Assembly (NCBI GenBank): GCA_963802765.1
Contig: CAWDJZ010000007.1
Location: 310,001 to 374,000 of the forward strand
Direction: 5' to 3'
DNA from: Gaiellasilicea sp963802765
Lineage (GTDB): Bacteria; Actinomycetota; Thermoleophilia; Gaiellales; Gaiellaceae
DNA length: 64,000 bases
In this document: positions 39,774 to 48,327 of the stretch, one piece after another
Position numbering within the stretch: position 1 is the first letter of the stretch
How the letters are laid out: every line of letters begins with the position of its first letter
Translations under genes and position numbers: made by a program
The notes under the pieces: generated by a model
The model's database searches: none
What the model saw: only the letters and a program-made list of their open reading frames with translations
Told to the model about the DNA's origin: nothing

Positions 39774-40247
39774 ATGGCATCGACGGTGAAGTTGACGGTG
39801 AACGGCAAGCGCCACACCGTCCAGTCGGCGCCGGACACACCGCTTCTCTACGTCCTGCGCAACGAGCTCGACCTGCATGGGCCCCGCTTCGGCTGCGGCC
39901 TCTCGCAGTGCGGAGCGTGCACGGTGCACGTCGACGGCCAGGCCGTTCGCTCGTGCATCGTCCCCGTGTCCTCGGCCGCCGGGAAGAAGGTGACGACACT
40001 CGAGGGGCTCCCCGGGACGGCGAAGAACCCGCACCCGGTCCTCGAGGCATTCATCGCCGAAGAGGCCGCCCAGTGCGGCTACTGCATCAACGGCATGGTG
40101 ATGCAGTCGATCGTCTTCCTGAAGCGCAACCCGCGCCCCACAGAGGCGCAGATCAAGCAGGCCCTCAACGGCAACATCTGCCGCTGCGGGACGCACTACC
40201 GCATCGTCCAGGCTGTCAAGCGCGCCGCACAGGCGTCGGCGGCATAG
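39774..40247 (+). CDS. 2Fe-2S subunit of a molybdenum hydroxylase (xanthine dehydrogenase family)
   Basis: 157-residue small subunit with two iron-sulphur clusters. Plant-type cluster: FGCGLSQCGACTVHVDG plus the Cys in VRSCIVPV (~40-65). Second cluster: EEAAQCGYCINGMVMQ and NGNICRCGTHYRI (~100-140). The size and missing C-terminal extension match the IorA/isoquinoline-1-oxidoreductase alpha or aldehyde-oxidase small subunits. It passes electrons from the molybdopterin subunit encoded next. ATG 39774 with AGGAGG upstream; 8 bp before the large-subunit gene. Confidence 0.93.
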   Translation: MASTVKLTVNGKRHTVQSAPDTPLLYVLRNELDLHGPRFGCGLSQCGACTVHVDGQAVRSCIVPVSSAAGKKVTTLEGLPGTAKNPHPVLEAFIAEEAAQCGYCINGMVMQSIVFLKRNPRPTEAQIKQALNGNICRCGTHYRIVQAVKRAAQASAA

Positions 40248-40255
40248 GGGGAGCG

Positions 40256-42543
40256 ATGACGAACCTGATCGAGACACCCCATTCCCGCCGCGACTTCCTC
40301 AAGGGCGGCGGCGCGCTCATCGTCGCCTTCAGCGTGCCGCTCTCGCTCGGAGCGACGCGCGCGAAAGGCGCGACCGGCGCGATCGGCCCGGCGCTGATCG
40401 ACGCCACCCAGATCGACTCCTGGGTGGTCGTCGGCCAGAACGGCCGCGTCACCATCCATACCGGCAAGGTCGAGCTCGGCACCGGCCTGAAGACGGCGCA
40501 GATGCAGATCGCCGCCGACGAGCTCGACGTCGCGCTCGACAAGATCGACTTGATCATGTCCGACACGTGGCTCACGCCCGACCAGGGCACGACGGCCGGA
40601 AGCCAGTCGATCAAGACGAACTTCGCCCGCAGCCGGCCTACGGGGCGCCTGCGCCGAGGCGCGCAAGGCGCTGATCGACATGGCCGCGCAGAAGCTCGGG
40701 CTTCCGGCGAGCTCCCTCATCACGAAGGACGGTGCCGTCGTCAGTTCGAGCGACTCGTCCAAGCGGCTCGCGTACGGAGAGCTGATCGGCGGGCAGAAGT
40801 TCAACCTCCGGGTGACGAACCGGGCGCCGCTGAAGAAGCCGTCGGAGCTGAAGATCGTCGGACGCTCGGTGAAGCACGTCGACGTGCCCGGCGAAGGTCC
40901 GCAGTCAGCAGGAGTACATCCAGAACCTCAAGGTGCCGGGGATGCTGCACGGACGGGTGGTACGCCCGCCGGGCATCAACGCCACGCTCGTCAGCGTCGA
41001 CGGGATGAAGAAGCGGGTCCCCGACCTGGTCAAGGTCGTCGTCCAGAAGGACTTCGTCGGCGTGGTCGCGCGCTCCGAGATCGGCGCGATCCGGGCCGCC
41101 GAGAACCTGAAGGTGACCTGGAAGGACCCGGGCGGCGTACCGTCCAACTACGACGCGCTCTACGGGCAGATGGAGAAATTGCCCGCCCAGGCGCGCCTGC
41201 TCGCGAACGACGGCGACGTCGACAAGGCGCTGGCCGGCGCCGACAAGGTGCTCCAGGCCACGTACTACTACCCGTACCAGCTGCACGGCTCGATGGGCCC
41301 CTCGTGTGCGGTTGCCGACGTGAAGGCCGACGAGGCCACCGTCTGGTCGCCGACGCAGGGCGTCTATCCGCTCCGGACCGCCGTGGCGAGGGTCCTCGGC
41401 TTCCGCGACCAGCAGGTGCACGTGATCTACAAGGAGGGCTCGGGCTGCTACGGCCTGAACGGGGCCGATACCGCGTCGATCGACGCCGCGCTGCTCTCGA
41501 AGGCCGTGGGTGCGCCGGTCCGCGTCCAGTGGATGCGCGCCGACGAGCACATCTGGGAGCACTACGGCACGCCGATGATCATGAAGGTACGCGGAGGCCT
41601 CGACAAGGACGGCAATCTGATCGCCTGGGACTTCGAGAGCCTGCAGGCGTCCCGCGGCGGCCGGCCCGGCAACGTCGGGGCGGCGAACCTGCCGACGGGG
41701 GCCCTGATCGGCCTCACGCTCGCGCCCCGTCGAGCCCAGGCACCGACCTTCCCGCCGCTCGGGGCCGACAACTCGAACACCGAGGCGGGTTATCTCAAGG
41801 ACGAGGAAGGGCTCGTCCCGAACGCCCGAGTGATCGCGAAGACGGTCGACTCCTGGTTCTTCACCGGCCCGCTCCGCTCGCCGGCGCGGATCCAGAACTC
41901 GTTCGCCAACGAGAGCTTCATCGACGAGCTCGCGGCGGCGGCGGGAGCCGATCCGGTCACGTTCCGGCTCCGCTTTGTCGGCGACGACCGGCTCCGGCAC
42001 GTGATCGAGGTCGCGGCGAAGGCGGCCGGCTGGCAGATGCGCAACTCGCCCAAGCCGGCGGAGAAGGGCGACATCGTCAAGGGTCGCGGCTTCGCGGCGA
42101 TGCAGTACGAGGGCGAGGACGGCTACGCCGCGACCGTCTGCGAGTGCGAAGTGAACAAGAAGACCGGCAAGGTGCGGGTGACGCGCGTCGTCGTCTCGCA
42201 CGACGTCGGGATCATCATGAACCCACAAGGAATCAAGGCCCAGATCGAGGGGAACGTCGTTCACGGCGTCTCCCGCGCGCTCAAGGAGGAGGTCGTGCTC
42301 GACCCGAAGACCTCCAAGAGCAAGGACTGGGACAGCTACCAGGTGCTCCGGTTCACCGAGCTTCCTGAGATCAAGATCGCGCTGATCAATCGCCCGAACG
42401 AGGCACCCACCGGTTCGGGCGAGAACGCGATGACCGCGATTCCAGCGGCCGTCGCTAACGCGGTCTTCGATGCCACGGGCGCCCGCATCCGCCGTCTCCC
42501 CCTCACGCCCGCCCGCGTGAAGGCGGCCATCGCGGAGCTCTAG
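40256..42543 (+). CDS. Molybdopterin-binding subunit of the hydroxylase (two frameshifts)
   Basis: Large catalytic subunit of the IorB/aldehyde-oxidase type, single-gene form with a Tat signal (SRRDFLKGGGALIVAFSVP). The protein runs through three frames: 40256-~40640 (to SQSIKTNFARS), ~40640-~40890 (ACAEARKALIDMAAQKLG... SVKHVDVPG) and ~40890-42543 (VRSQQEYIQNLKVPGMLHGR to the end). Removing one G at about 40895 repairs the second break. Motifs: LGTGLKTAQMQIAADEL, GSMGPSCAVADV, RVQWMRADEHIW, and LPEIKIALIN with GENAMTAIPAAVANAV at the C-terminus. Both breaks look like assembly indels. Substrate unknown. Confidence 0.85.
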
Positions 42544-42550
42544 GCACGCG

Positions 42551-42582
42551 TCGGGGAGCGGCCGGTCGCGGCCGTTCCCCGA
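42551..42582. terminator. Bidirectional GC hairpin after the hydroxylase operon
   Basis: Stem TCGGGGA-G-CGGCCG / CGGCCG-T-TCCCCGA with one internal mismatch and a GTCG loop, between convergent genes ending at 42543 and 42590. No U-run. Confidence 0.55.
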
Positions 42583-42589
42583 CCTCCGT

Positions 42590-43318
42590 CTACCAGGGGA
42601 AGCCGCGCTCGGAGACAGCCTCTTCGACGAGGCCGCGGGCGAGCGAGAGGAACGGCCGGTCCTTCGGCGGGTGGGCCGGCATCGGCTCGGCGAGCATCCG
42701 GTCCAGCGTCGCCGAGGCGATCGGAAGCTCGACCTCGATCTCCTCAGCGACGATCGCGAGGAAGCGACGCATCGCGAGGCGAGTGTCGTCGCCGTCGACG
42801 GTCATGCGCCTCGTCAGCCAAGCCGAGGCCTTGCCCACGACGTCGACGCCCTCGGACCCCTCGGGCGGGAACGTGGCGACGTAGCGATACCCCTCGTCCT
42901 TCAGCAGGTCGATGTCGACGGCGAGCGCCGGCACGGCGGCGCGCGCCAGGGCGGGGCCCCGCTCCTCGAGCTCCTCCTCGGTCAGGAGCTCGAGCAGCGG
43001 CTCCACGTTCGCCAGCTCACCCTTGACCGCCTGATGCCGCGCGAGATAAGGGAGCGAGAGGCGGTAGGCGACCGCGAGCGGCAGCCGATCGTCCGCGGCG
43101 ATGTCTCCGCGCTCGCTCTCGGGCCAGACCGCGTTGGCCGCCGCGCCGAGCTTCTCGCCCAGGGCGTCGGGGTGCTCCCGGGCGGCGAGCGCGTCGGCGA
43201 CCGCGCCGAGCAGCTGGCGCGGCTCGCCCCGATGCACCTCGATTTCGATCGCGTCGGCGCGCTCGAGCAGCTCGCAGCCGGTGAACGGGCAGAGCGGCTC
43301 GAGCGTGTGCTCAGCCAC
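42590..43318 (-). CDS. Conserved hypothetical protein coupled to moaA
   Basis: Not recognised. 242 residues, acidic, mostly helical, no membrane segment. A CPFTGCELL element near the N-terminus (two Cys, residues 10 and 15) is the only cysteine-rich part. GTG 43318 overlaps the moaA stop by 8 bp, so translation is coupled. A role in molybdenum-cofactor metabolism or in maturing the neighbouring hydroxylase is only suggested by position. Confidence 0.7.
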   Translation of the reverse strand: MAEHTLEPLCPFTGCELLERADAIEIEVHRGEPRQLLGAVADALAAREHPDALGEKLGAAANAVWPESERGDIAADDRLPLAVAYRLSLPYLARHQAVKGELANVEPLLELLTEEELEERGPALARAAVPALAVDIDLLKDEGYRYVATFPPEGSEGVDVVGKASAWLTRRMTVDGDDTRLAMRRFLAIVAEEIEVELPIASATLDRMLAEPMPAHPPKDRPFLSLARGLVEEAVSERGFPW

Positions 43319-44312
43319 CGATGTAGCTCATCTCGACCTTGGGCAGGCCGACCGTCGCCTCGGAGCGGCGCTCCGAGTAGCGGTCGGTGCGCTTGCCCCA
43401 GATCGCTGTGATCGCGTCCCGGACGTCCTCGTCCGAGGCTCCCCCGCGCACGAGCGCGCGCAGGTCGTGGCCGCGCACGGCGAAGAGACACGTGTAGAGG
43501 CGCCCCTCGGCGGAGATGCGGGCGCGGGTGCAGTCGCCGCAGAAGGGCTGGGTGACCGAGGCGATCACGCCCAGCTCGCCGCTGCCGTCGCGGTAGCGCC
43601 AGCGCTTCGCGACCTCGCCGCGGTAGCGCGGCTCGAGCGGCTCGAGGGGGAGCTCGGCGTCGATCCGCTCGACGATCTCGGCCGCCGGGACGACGTCGTC
43701 GAGCCGCCAGCCGTTGGTGGCGCCGACGTCCATGAACTCGATGAAGCGAAGCGTGTGGCCCGTGCCGCGGAAGTAGCGGGCGAGATCGAGGATCGCGTGC
43801 TCGTTGAGGCCGCGCTTCACGACCGCGTTCACCTTTACCGGCAAGCCCGCGGCTGCTGCGGCGTCGATGCCCTCGAGCACCTTGGCGACGGGGAAGTCGA
43901 CGTCGTTCATGGCGCGGAAGGTCTCGTCATCGAGCGAGTCGAGGCTGACGGTGATCCGGTCGAGACCCGCGGCCGCGAGGGCTTCCGCCTTCGCCGCGAG
44001 CAGCGACGCGTTCGTCGTCAGCGTCAGCTCGGCTCCGAGCGGCGCGAGCAGCGCGATCAGGTGCTCCACGTCCTTGCGCACCAGGGGCTCGCCCCCGGTC
44101 AGGCGCAGCTTGCTCACTCCGAGCCCGACGAAGACGCGGGCGACGCGCTCGATCTCCTCGAAGGTCAGTAGCTCTTTCCGGTCCATGAAGCGGTAGTCGC
44201 TGCCGAAGGCTTCCTTCGGCATGCAGTAGACGCAGCGGAAATTGCAGCGGTCCGTGACCGAGATGCGCAGGTCACGGAGCGGGCGTCCGAGACGGTCCAG
44301 CGTCATGGACAT
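43311..44312 (-). CDS. moaA: GTP 3',8-cyclase MoaA (molybdenum cofactor biosynthesis)
   Basis: 333-residue radical-SAM enzyme for the first step of molybdopterin synthesis. Radical-SAM cluster CNFRCVYCMPKE (~18-29, CxxxCxxC), GEP motif LRLTGGEPLVRKD (~70), second 4Fe-4S cluster FCGDCTRARIS...YTCLF (~255-275). The family's C-terminal Gly-Gly is present (MSYIGG). ATG 44312 or 44306. The palindrome-like site 44356-44373 lies 44 bp upstream, shared with the hydroxylase promoter, linking cofactor supply to enzyme expression. Confidence 0.95.
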   Translation of the reverse strand: MSMTLDRLGRPLRDLRISVTDRCNFRCVYCMPKEAFGSDYRFMDRKELLTFEEIERVARVFVGLGVSKLRLTGGEPLVRKDVEHLIALLAPLGAELTLTTNASLLAAKAEALAAAGLDRITVSLDSLDDETFRAMNDVDFPVAKVLEGIDAAAAAGLPVKVNAVVKRGLNEHAILDLARYFRGTGHTLRFIEFMDVGATNGWRLDDVVPAAEIVERIDAELPLEPLEPRYRGEVAKRWRYRDGSGELGVIASVTQPFCGDCTRARISAEGRLYTCLFAVRGHDLRALVRGGASDEDVRDAITAIWGKRTDRYSERRSEATVGLPKVEMSYIGG

Positions 44313-44355
44313 GAGCGTAGCGCGCCGCTGCAAGCGTCCCGAGAAAGTGGCACTT

Positions 44356-44373
44356 TGTCCAGCCGGTTGGACA
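44356..44373. promoter_or_regulatory. Operator-like palindrome upstream of moaA
   Basis: TGTCCAGCCGGTTGGACA: perfect 6-bp outer arms (TGTCCA/TGGACA) and 16 of 18 positions symmetric. Nearly identical in its arms to the 45195-45212 palindrome and related to the one before the hydroxylase. In the plus direction it is followed by CGTAATCTCC as at 39697. Confidence 0.6.
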
Positions 44374-44591
44374 CGTAATCTCCAGCACAAGCCGCCGGGG
44401 GTCGACGCGCGACACCGCCGACCGGATCGAGCGTATCTACGGCGCGCTGCGGTGGAGCCGCTGCATCGGCTACGGCGCCCTCAGCATCCGCCGGCTGGGC
44501 GTGGTCAGCTCGATCTAAACGTACGGCGAGTCGGTCTACGGTTTCGCGCGCTCACGCTGCCCTCAGAGCCGGTGTGCCAGTAGCGGCTAGA
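44374..44591. other. Intergenic stretch with an orphan coding-like segment
   Basis: Between moaA and the XRE-cupin gene. The plus strand 44391-44518 is open and reads TADRIERIYGALRWSRCIGY...LGVVSSI then TAA, with gene-like codon use but no start. I do not recognise it; it may be the remnant of a gene once driven by the 44356 promoter. Confidence 0.3.
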
Positions 44592-45174
44592 TCAGCGAGC
44601 GTGCGTGCGGCGGATCACGATCACCATCCGTGAGACGGAGTCGACGAAATTGACGTGGCGGTGGCCGCCCTCGCCGGAGATGTACGTCGCGCTGTCGCCG
44701 GGCCCGAGCTCGATCTCGCGCCCGTCCGCGAACTCGGTGCGGACTGCGCCCCTCGAGCAGGTAGACGAACTGCTCGTTCTGCTGCACGACGAAGTCCTCC
44801 ATGTGCGCGTTCGGTGCGTACGTCGCCAGCAGCGCCTGGAGCGCGTGCGGGCCCTCCGGGACGAGCACCTCGACGTCGATCTCCTCGGAGTCGTAATGCA
44901 TCAGCGGGCGGTCGTCGGCGCGCACGACGACGGGATCCGGGTGCCGCGGCTCGGGAACGAGGTCTGCGAGCCGGAGGTCGTAGAGCTGGGCCAGGCGGCC
45001 GAGCCGGCCGATCGTGATGTCGCTCCGGCCCGTCTCGATCAGCGAGAGGAGCGAGCGCGAGATCGACGTCGCGTCGGCGACCTGCGCGAGCGAGAGACCG
45101 CGTGCGTTCCGCGCCTGTCGCAGCGCGGCCCCGAGCGCTGGATCGTGCGAGGAAGTCATTTCGACGGACCCCAT
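44592..45174 (-). CDS. XRE-type regulator with cupin domain (one frameshift near 44745)
   Basis: About 193 residues after repair. N-terminal helix-turn-helix (LGAALRQARNARGLSLAQVA, ISRSLLSLIETGRSDITIG, residues ~12-65) and a C-terminal cupin (~110-190: EDFVVQQNEQFVYLLEG then, one frame over, VRTEFADGREIELGPGDSAT and GGHRHVNFVDSVSRMVIVIR). The break is at a GGGG run (CTCGAGGGGCGC), i.e. one extra G. ATG 45174 or 45159. A perfect 18-bp palindrome lies 21 bp upstream, so it probably regulates itself, the divergent cupredoxin and, through related sites, moaA and the hydroxylase. The cupin may sense a small ligand. Confidence 0.83.
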
Positions 45175-45194
45175 TGTGACGTGCGCCCCGGCCG

Positions 45195-45212
45195 TGTCCA
45201 ACATGTTGGACA
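45195..45212. promoter_or_regulatory. Perfect palindromic operator between XRE-cupin and cupredoxin genes
   Basis: TGTCCAACATGTTGGACA is a perfect 18-bp palindrome. It is placed 21 bp before the XRE-cupin ATG (45174) and 62 bp before the cupredoxin start, suiting repression of one or both. Two related sites are at 39679 and 44356. Confidence 0.7.
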
Positions 45213-45273
45213 TCTGTTCGTCTATTCTCGTGGAACGCAGCAATCGGATTCGCTGACACGAGGGGGTTTTCTT

Positions 45274-45648
45274 TTGCGCACGTTGCGGATGAGGTCGTTG
45301 CTCGTCGTGGTGGCTGCACTCGCGGCGCTCGTCGCAGCGGTCTCGGCCTTCGGCGGCTCCGCCCAGCAGACGGCGACGACCGTCGCCGTCACGGCCGGCA
45401 AGCCGAGCGAGTTTAGGTTCACGCTCTCGAAGCGGACGGTCGCCAAGGGCCTGACCACGTTCAAGGTCACGAACAGGGGCACGATCACCCACGACTTCAA
45501 AATCGCCGGCAAGAAGACGCCCTCGCTCGCGGCCGGCAAGACGGCGACGTTGAGGGTCACCTTCAGGAAGGCCGGCAAGTTCGCCTACCTGTGCACGCTT
45601 CCGGGGCACGCTGCCGGCGGGATGAAGGGGATTCTGACCGTCAAGTAG
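45274..45648 (+). CDS. Secreted cupredoxin (plastocyanin/azurin-like)
   Basis: 124 residues. Signal peptide MRSLLVVVAALAALVAAVSAFGG, then a ~95-residue type-1 copper domain: His in TITHDFKIAG, and Cys-His-Met in YLCTLPGHAAGGMKG, in the order expected for a blue-copper site. Likely an exported electron carrier. TTG 45274 has GAGGGGG upstream; ATG 45289 is the alternative. Divergent from the XRE-cupin regulator. Whether it accepts electrons from the Tat-exported hydroxylase is an open but attractive idea. Confidence 0.87.
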   Translation: MRTLRMRSLLVVVAALAALVAAVSAFGGSAQQTATTVAVTAGKPSEFRFTLSKRTVAKGLTTFKVTNRGTITHDFKIAGKKTPSLAAGKTATLRVTFRKAGKFAYLCTLPGHAAGGMKGILTVK

Positions 45649-45672
45649 GCGGCGCGGGTCGTCCGTGGTTTC

Positions 45673-45698
45673 CGAGGGCGCCGGCGACGGCGCCCTCG
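45673..45698. terminator. Bidirectional GC hairpin between cupredoxin and xdhC
   Basis: CGAGGGCGCC-GGCGAC-GGCGCCCTCG: perfect 10-bp stem between two convergent genes. No U-run. Confidence 0.55.
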
Positions 45699-45712
45699 CT
45701 GTCCGAGCCCTC

Positions 45713-46729
45713 CTAGGCGAGCACGCTGACGACGCCCGACTCGGCCGCCGCCCGCCTCCGAGCGGCGGCGGTGGCCTCGACGATCTCCGCGCCGATCGCG
45801 ACCGCAACCTCCTCGGGCGAGCGTGCGCCGATCGCGAGCCCGATCGGGGCGTGGATCCGTGCGATCCCGGCGTCGCCGACACCCTCCGCGCGGAGGCGCT
45901 CCTCGCGGTCGGCAGTCGTGACCTTGCTTCCCATCGCGCCGATATAGGCAGCGGGCGTCTCGAGCGCGGCGACCAGCGCCGGGACGTCGAACTTCTCGTC
46001 GTGGGTGAGCACGCAGATCGCCGTCGTCTCGTCGACGGGCGCGCTGCGCAGGAACCGGTCGGGCCACTCCACGACGAGCTCGTCGGCCTGCGGAAAGCGC
46101 TCCGGCGTGACGAAGCGGGCCCGCGCGTCACAGACCGTGACGCGATAACCGAGCAGCTTGCCGACACGCGCCAGCGCGGCGGCGTGGTCGATCGCGCCGA
46201 AGATATAGAGGGCCGGCCGCGGCGCGAGTGCATGCACGAAGACCGGCGTGCCGTCGAGATCGACGAGCGCGCTCTCGCCGCGCGCCAGCAGGCGCGCAAC
46301 CGGGCCGTCGGCGCCGTCGTGGAGCCGTTGTGCGCCCGCGGACTCGCCGCTCGCGGTCATCGTCAGCGCCGCGGGCCGGTCCTCCCGCACGGCCTCGTCG
46401 AGCGCAGGCACGAGAGAGGTGTCGAGGGCGGCGATCAGGATCCCGACCGTGCCGCCGCAGGAGAGGCCGACCTCGAAGGCGTCGTCGTCGGCGATCCCGT
46501 ACTCGCGCAGCCGCGCCGGGGCGCCCTCGAGCACCTCCTGCGCCTCACGGATCACCGAGGGCTCGACGCAGCCGCCCGTGACCGAGCCGGCGATCTCGCC
46601 GAGGTCGTTCAGCGCGAGCGACGCACCCGGGTCGCGCGGCGCCGAGCCGCGGCGCTCCACCACCGTTGCGATCGCCACGCGGCGACCGTCGGCGTGCCAG
46701 CGCGCGAGCGTGGGCAGGATGTCCCGCAC
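45713..46729 (-). CDS. xdhC: XdhC-family molybdenum-hydroxylase maturation factor
   Basis: 338 residues. N-terminal XdhC/CoxI domain with ATVVERRGSAPRDPGASLAL and GSVTGGCVEPSVIREAQ, then LSCGGTVGILI; C-terminal Rossmann domain with ALYIFGAIDHAAALARVGKLLGY, YIGAMGSKVTTADREERLR and IHAPIGLAIGARSPEEVAVAI. XdhC binds molybdopterin, helps add the sulphido ligand and inserts the cofactor into the hydroxylase. GTG start 46729. Its presence near the 39.8-42.5 kb subunits supports a functional hydroxylase. Confidence 0.93.
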   Translation of the reverse strand: MRDILPTLARWHADGRRVAIATVVERRGSAPRDPGASLALNDLGEIAGSVTGGCVEPSVIREAQEVLEGAPARLREYGIADDDAFEVGLSCGGTVGILIAALDTSLVPALDEAVREDRPAALTMTASGESAGAQRLHDGADGPVARLLARGESALVDLDGTPVFVHALAPRPALYIFGAIDHAAALARVGKLLGYRVTVCDARARFVTPERFPQADELVVEWPDRFLRSAPVDETTAICVLTHDEKFDVPALVAALETPAAYIGAMGSKVTTADREERLRAEGVGDAGIARIHAPIGLAIGARSPEEVAVAIGAEIVEATAAARRRAAAESGVVSVLA

Positions 46730-46812
46730 GGCACGAAATCTAGCCGCTCGCAGAGGATTCGAACCTGCCGCGGCAGGGAATGACCCGTTGCCAACCGAGG
46801 AAAGGGGTCGTC

Positions 46813-47022
46813 GTGGACGAGGATCGGATCGAGGGGAAGGTCAAGGAAGGCACCGGCAAGCTGACCGGCGACGAGGAGCTGGAGAAGGAGGGTCAGGCCC
46901 AGGACGCCTGGGGCAAGGCCAAGGACAAGGCGGACGACGCCAAAGACGAGGCGGACGACGCCTGGGAGTCGACCAAGGACGCCGTCGGTGACGCCAAGGA
47001 GTCGCTCGACAGGAAGATCTAG
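46813..47022 (+). CDS. CsbD-family stress protein
   Basis: 69-residue, very hydrophilic protein MDEDRIEGKVKEGTGKLTGD followed by Lys/Asp-rich repeats (KADDAKDEADDAWESTKDA). The start pattern xxDxIxGKxKExxGKLTGDxxLExEG defines CsbD, a small cytosolic protein induced by general stress in many bacteria; its function is unknown. GTG 46813 has AGGAAAGGGG just before it. It ends 4 bp into the convergent MFS gene. Confidence 0.9.
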   Translation: MDEDRIEGKVKEGTGKLTGDEELEKEGQAQDAWGKAKDKADDAKDEADDAWESTKDAVGDAKESLDRKI

Positions 47023-48302
47023 GCTCTGACGCGATCGACCGAGGGCGCCTCCACCAGGGCGCCCTCGGTGTCTTCCGCTTCGGGCAGCTCGTGGAGCCCG
47101 AGGATCGGCGACGGAAGCAACCAGAGGAACCCGGCGAGCGCGCCGGCGGTCGCGATCCACAGGGTCGGGCGCAGTCCGATCCACGACCCGAGCGCGCCGC
47201 CGGCGAGCGCTCCCAGTGGGCGGACGCCGTAGTTCACGACCGTGTACGCGCCCACGACGCGGGAGCGCAGCCGCTCCGGGATCACCGCAGCGGAGATGGC
47301 GCTCCCGGTGATGTCGAGCATCATCACGCCTATCCCCGAGCCGAACTCGGCGAGGAAGAGGCACGCGAGGATCACCCACCTGGGCCCTTCGGCGAGCGGC
47401 ACGAGCAGCAGCGGCGCGGGAAAGACGACACAGCCGACTGCGAACGCCGGCCCGACCCCGATCCTGCGTGCGATGCGGTTGGTGACGAGCGCGCCGATCA
47501 CACCCCCGACGGCGCCGGCGCCGAGCACGAGCCCCAGCGTCCCTGCCTCGATGTCGAGCGACTTCGTCGCATAGAGGATGAAGAGCGCGAAGAAGACGAA
47601 GTTGAAGAAGTTGATCGTCGCCGTGGCGCCGAGCGCGGCCCGGATGATCGAGTTGCCGAACACCCAGCGGACGCCGGCGGCGACGTGGCCCTTACCCGGC
47701 GGTTCGGGTGTCGGCTCGTCCACCTTGACGCGCTGCAGGAACAGGGCCGACACGACGTAGGAGCAGGCGTCGACGACGAGGGTCACCGGCGCAGAGATCG
47801 CCTGCACGAGCACGCCGCCGATGCTCGGCCCGGCGACGTACGAGAGGGCGCGGCTTCCGTGGATGATCGAGCTGCCCTCGACCAGGCGCCGGCGCGGAAC
47901 GAGCGCGGCATACACCGGCAGGTACGAGACCTGGAAGAGGACGCTGAGAACGCCCATCAGGAACGCGACCGCGAACATGTGCGGGAACGTGAGCGCGTCG
48001 AACGCGTAGGCGACCGGAATCGACCCGATCAGAAGGGCGCGGCCGAGGTCGGTTGCGATCATGATCCGCCGCTTCCGGGGCCGGCGATCGGCCCAGGCGC
48101 CCGCGTGGAGCGAGAAGAGCAGGTTCGGCGCGAGCTCGGCGGCGACGAGATAGCCCATCTGGGCCGCGCTCGCGTCGAGGGTCAGGACGGCGACGAGCGG
48201 GAGGGCGATCAGGCTGACCTGGTCGCCGAGCAGCGAGACGGTCTGACCCGCCCAGAAGCGCCGGAACCGGGGGTCCTCGCGCAGCAGCGACGGCACGCGC
48301 AT
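47019..48302 (-). CDS. MFS transporter (EntS/MFS_3-like)
   Basis: 427 residues, 12 predicted helices. Starts RVPSLLREDPRFRRFWAGQTVSLLGDQVSLIALPLVAVL, the characteristic opening of MFS_3 exporters such as EntS. Motif A is HAGAWADRRPRKRRIMIATD. Probably exports a siderophore or small toxic compound; none can be named. ATG 48302; divergent from a DMT transporter with a 25-bp gap. A long hairpin (47039-47068) is embedded in its last codons. Confidence 0.9.
   Translation of the reverse strand: MRVPSLLREDPRFRRFWAGQTVSLLGDQVSLIALPLVAVLTLDASAAQMGYLVAAELAPNLLFSLHAGAWADRRPRKRRIMIATDLGRALLIGSIPVAYAFDALTFPHMFAVAFLMGVLSVLFQVSYLPVYAALVPRRRLVEGSSIIHGSRALSYVAGPSIGGVLVQAISAPVTLVVDACSYVVSALFLQRVKVDEPTPEPPGKGHVAAGVRWVFGNSIIRAALGATATINFFNFVFFALFILYATKSLDIEAGTLGLVLGAGAVGGVIGALVTNRIARRIGVGPAFAVGCVVFPAPLLLVPLAEGPRWVILACLFLAEFGSGIGVMMLDITGSAISAAVIPERLRSRVVGAYTVVNYGVRPLGALAGGALGSWIGLRPTLWIATAGALAGFLWLLPSPILGLHELPEAEDTEGALVEAPSVDRVRA
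47039..47068. terminator. GC hairpin inside the 3' end of the MFS gene
   Basis: CCGAGGGCGCC / GGCGCCCTCGG: perfect 11-bp stem, 8-base loop. It lies just past the csbD stop and within the last MFS codons, so it probably terminates csbD. No U-run. Confidence 0.5.
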
Positions 48303-48327
48303 GGCGCCGGCACTCTAGTCTCGCGCG

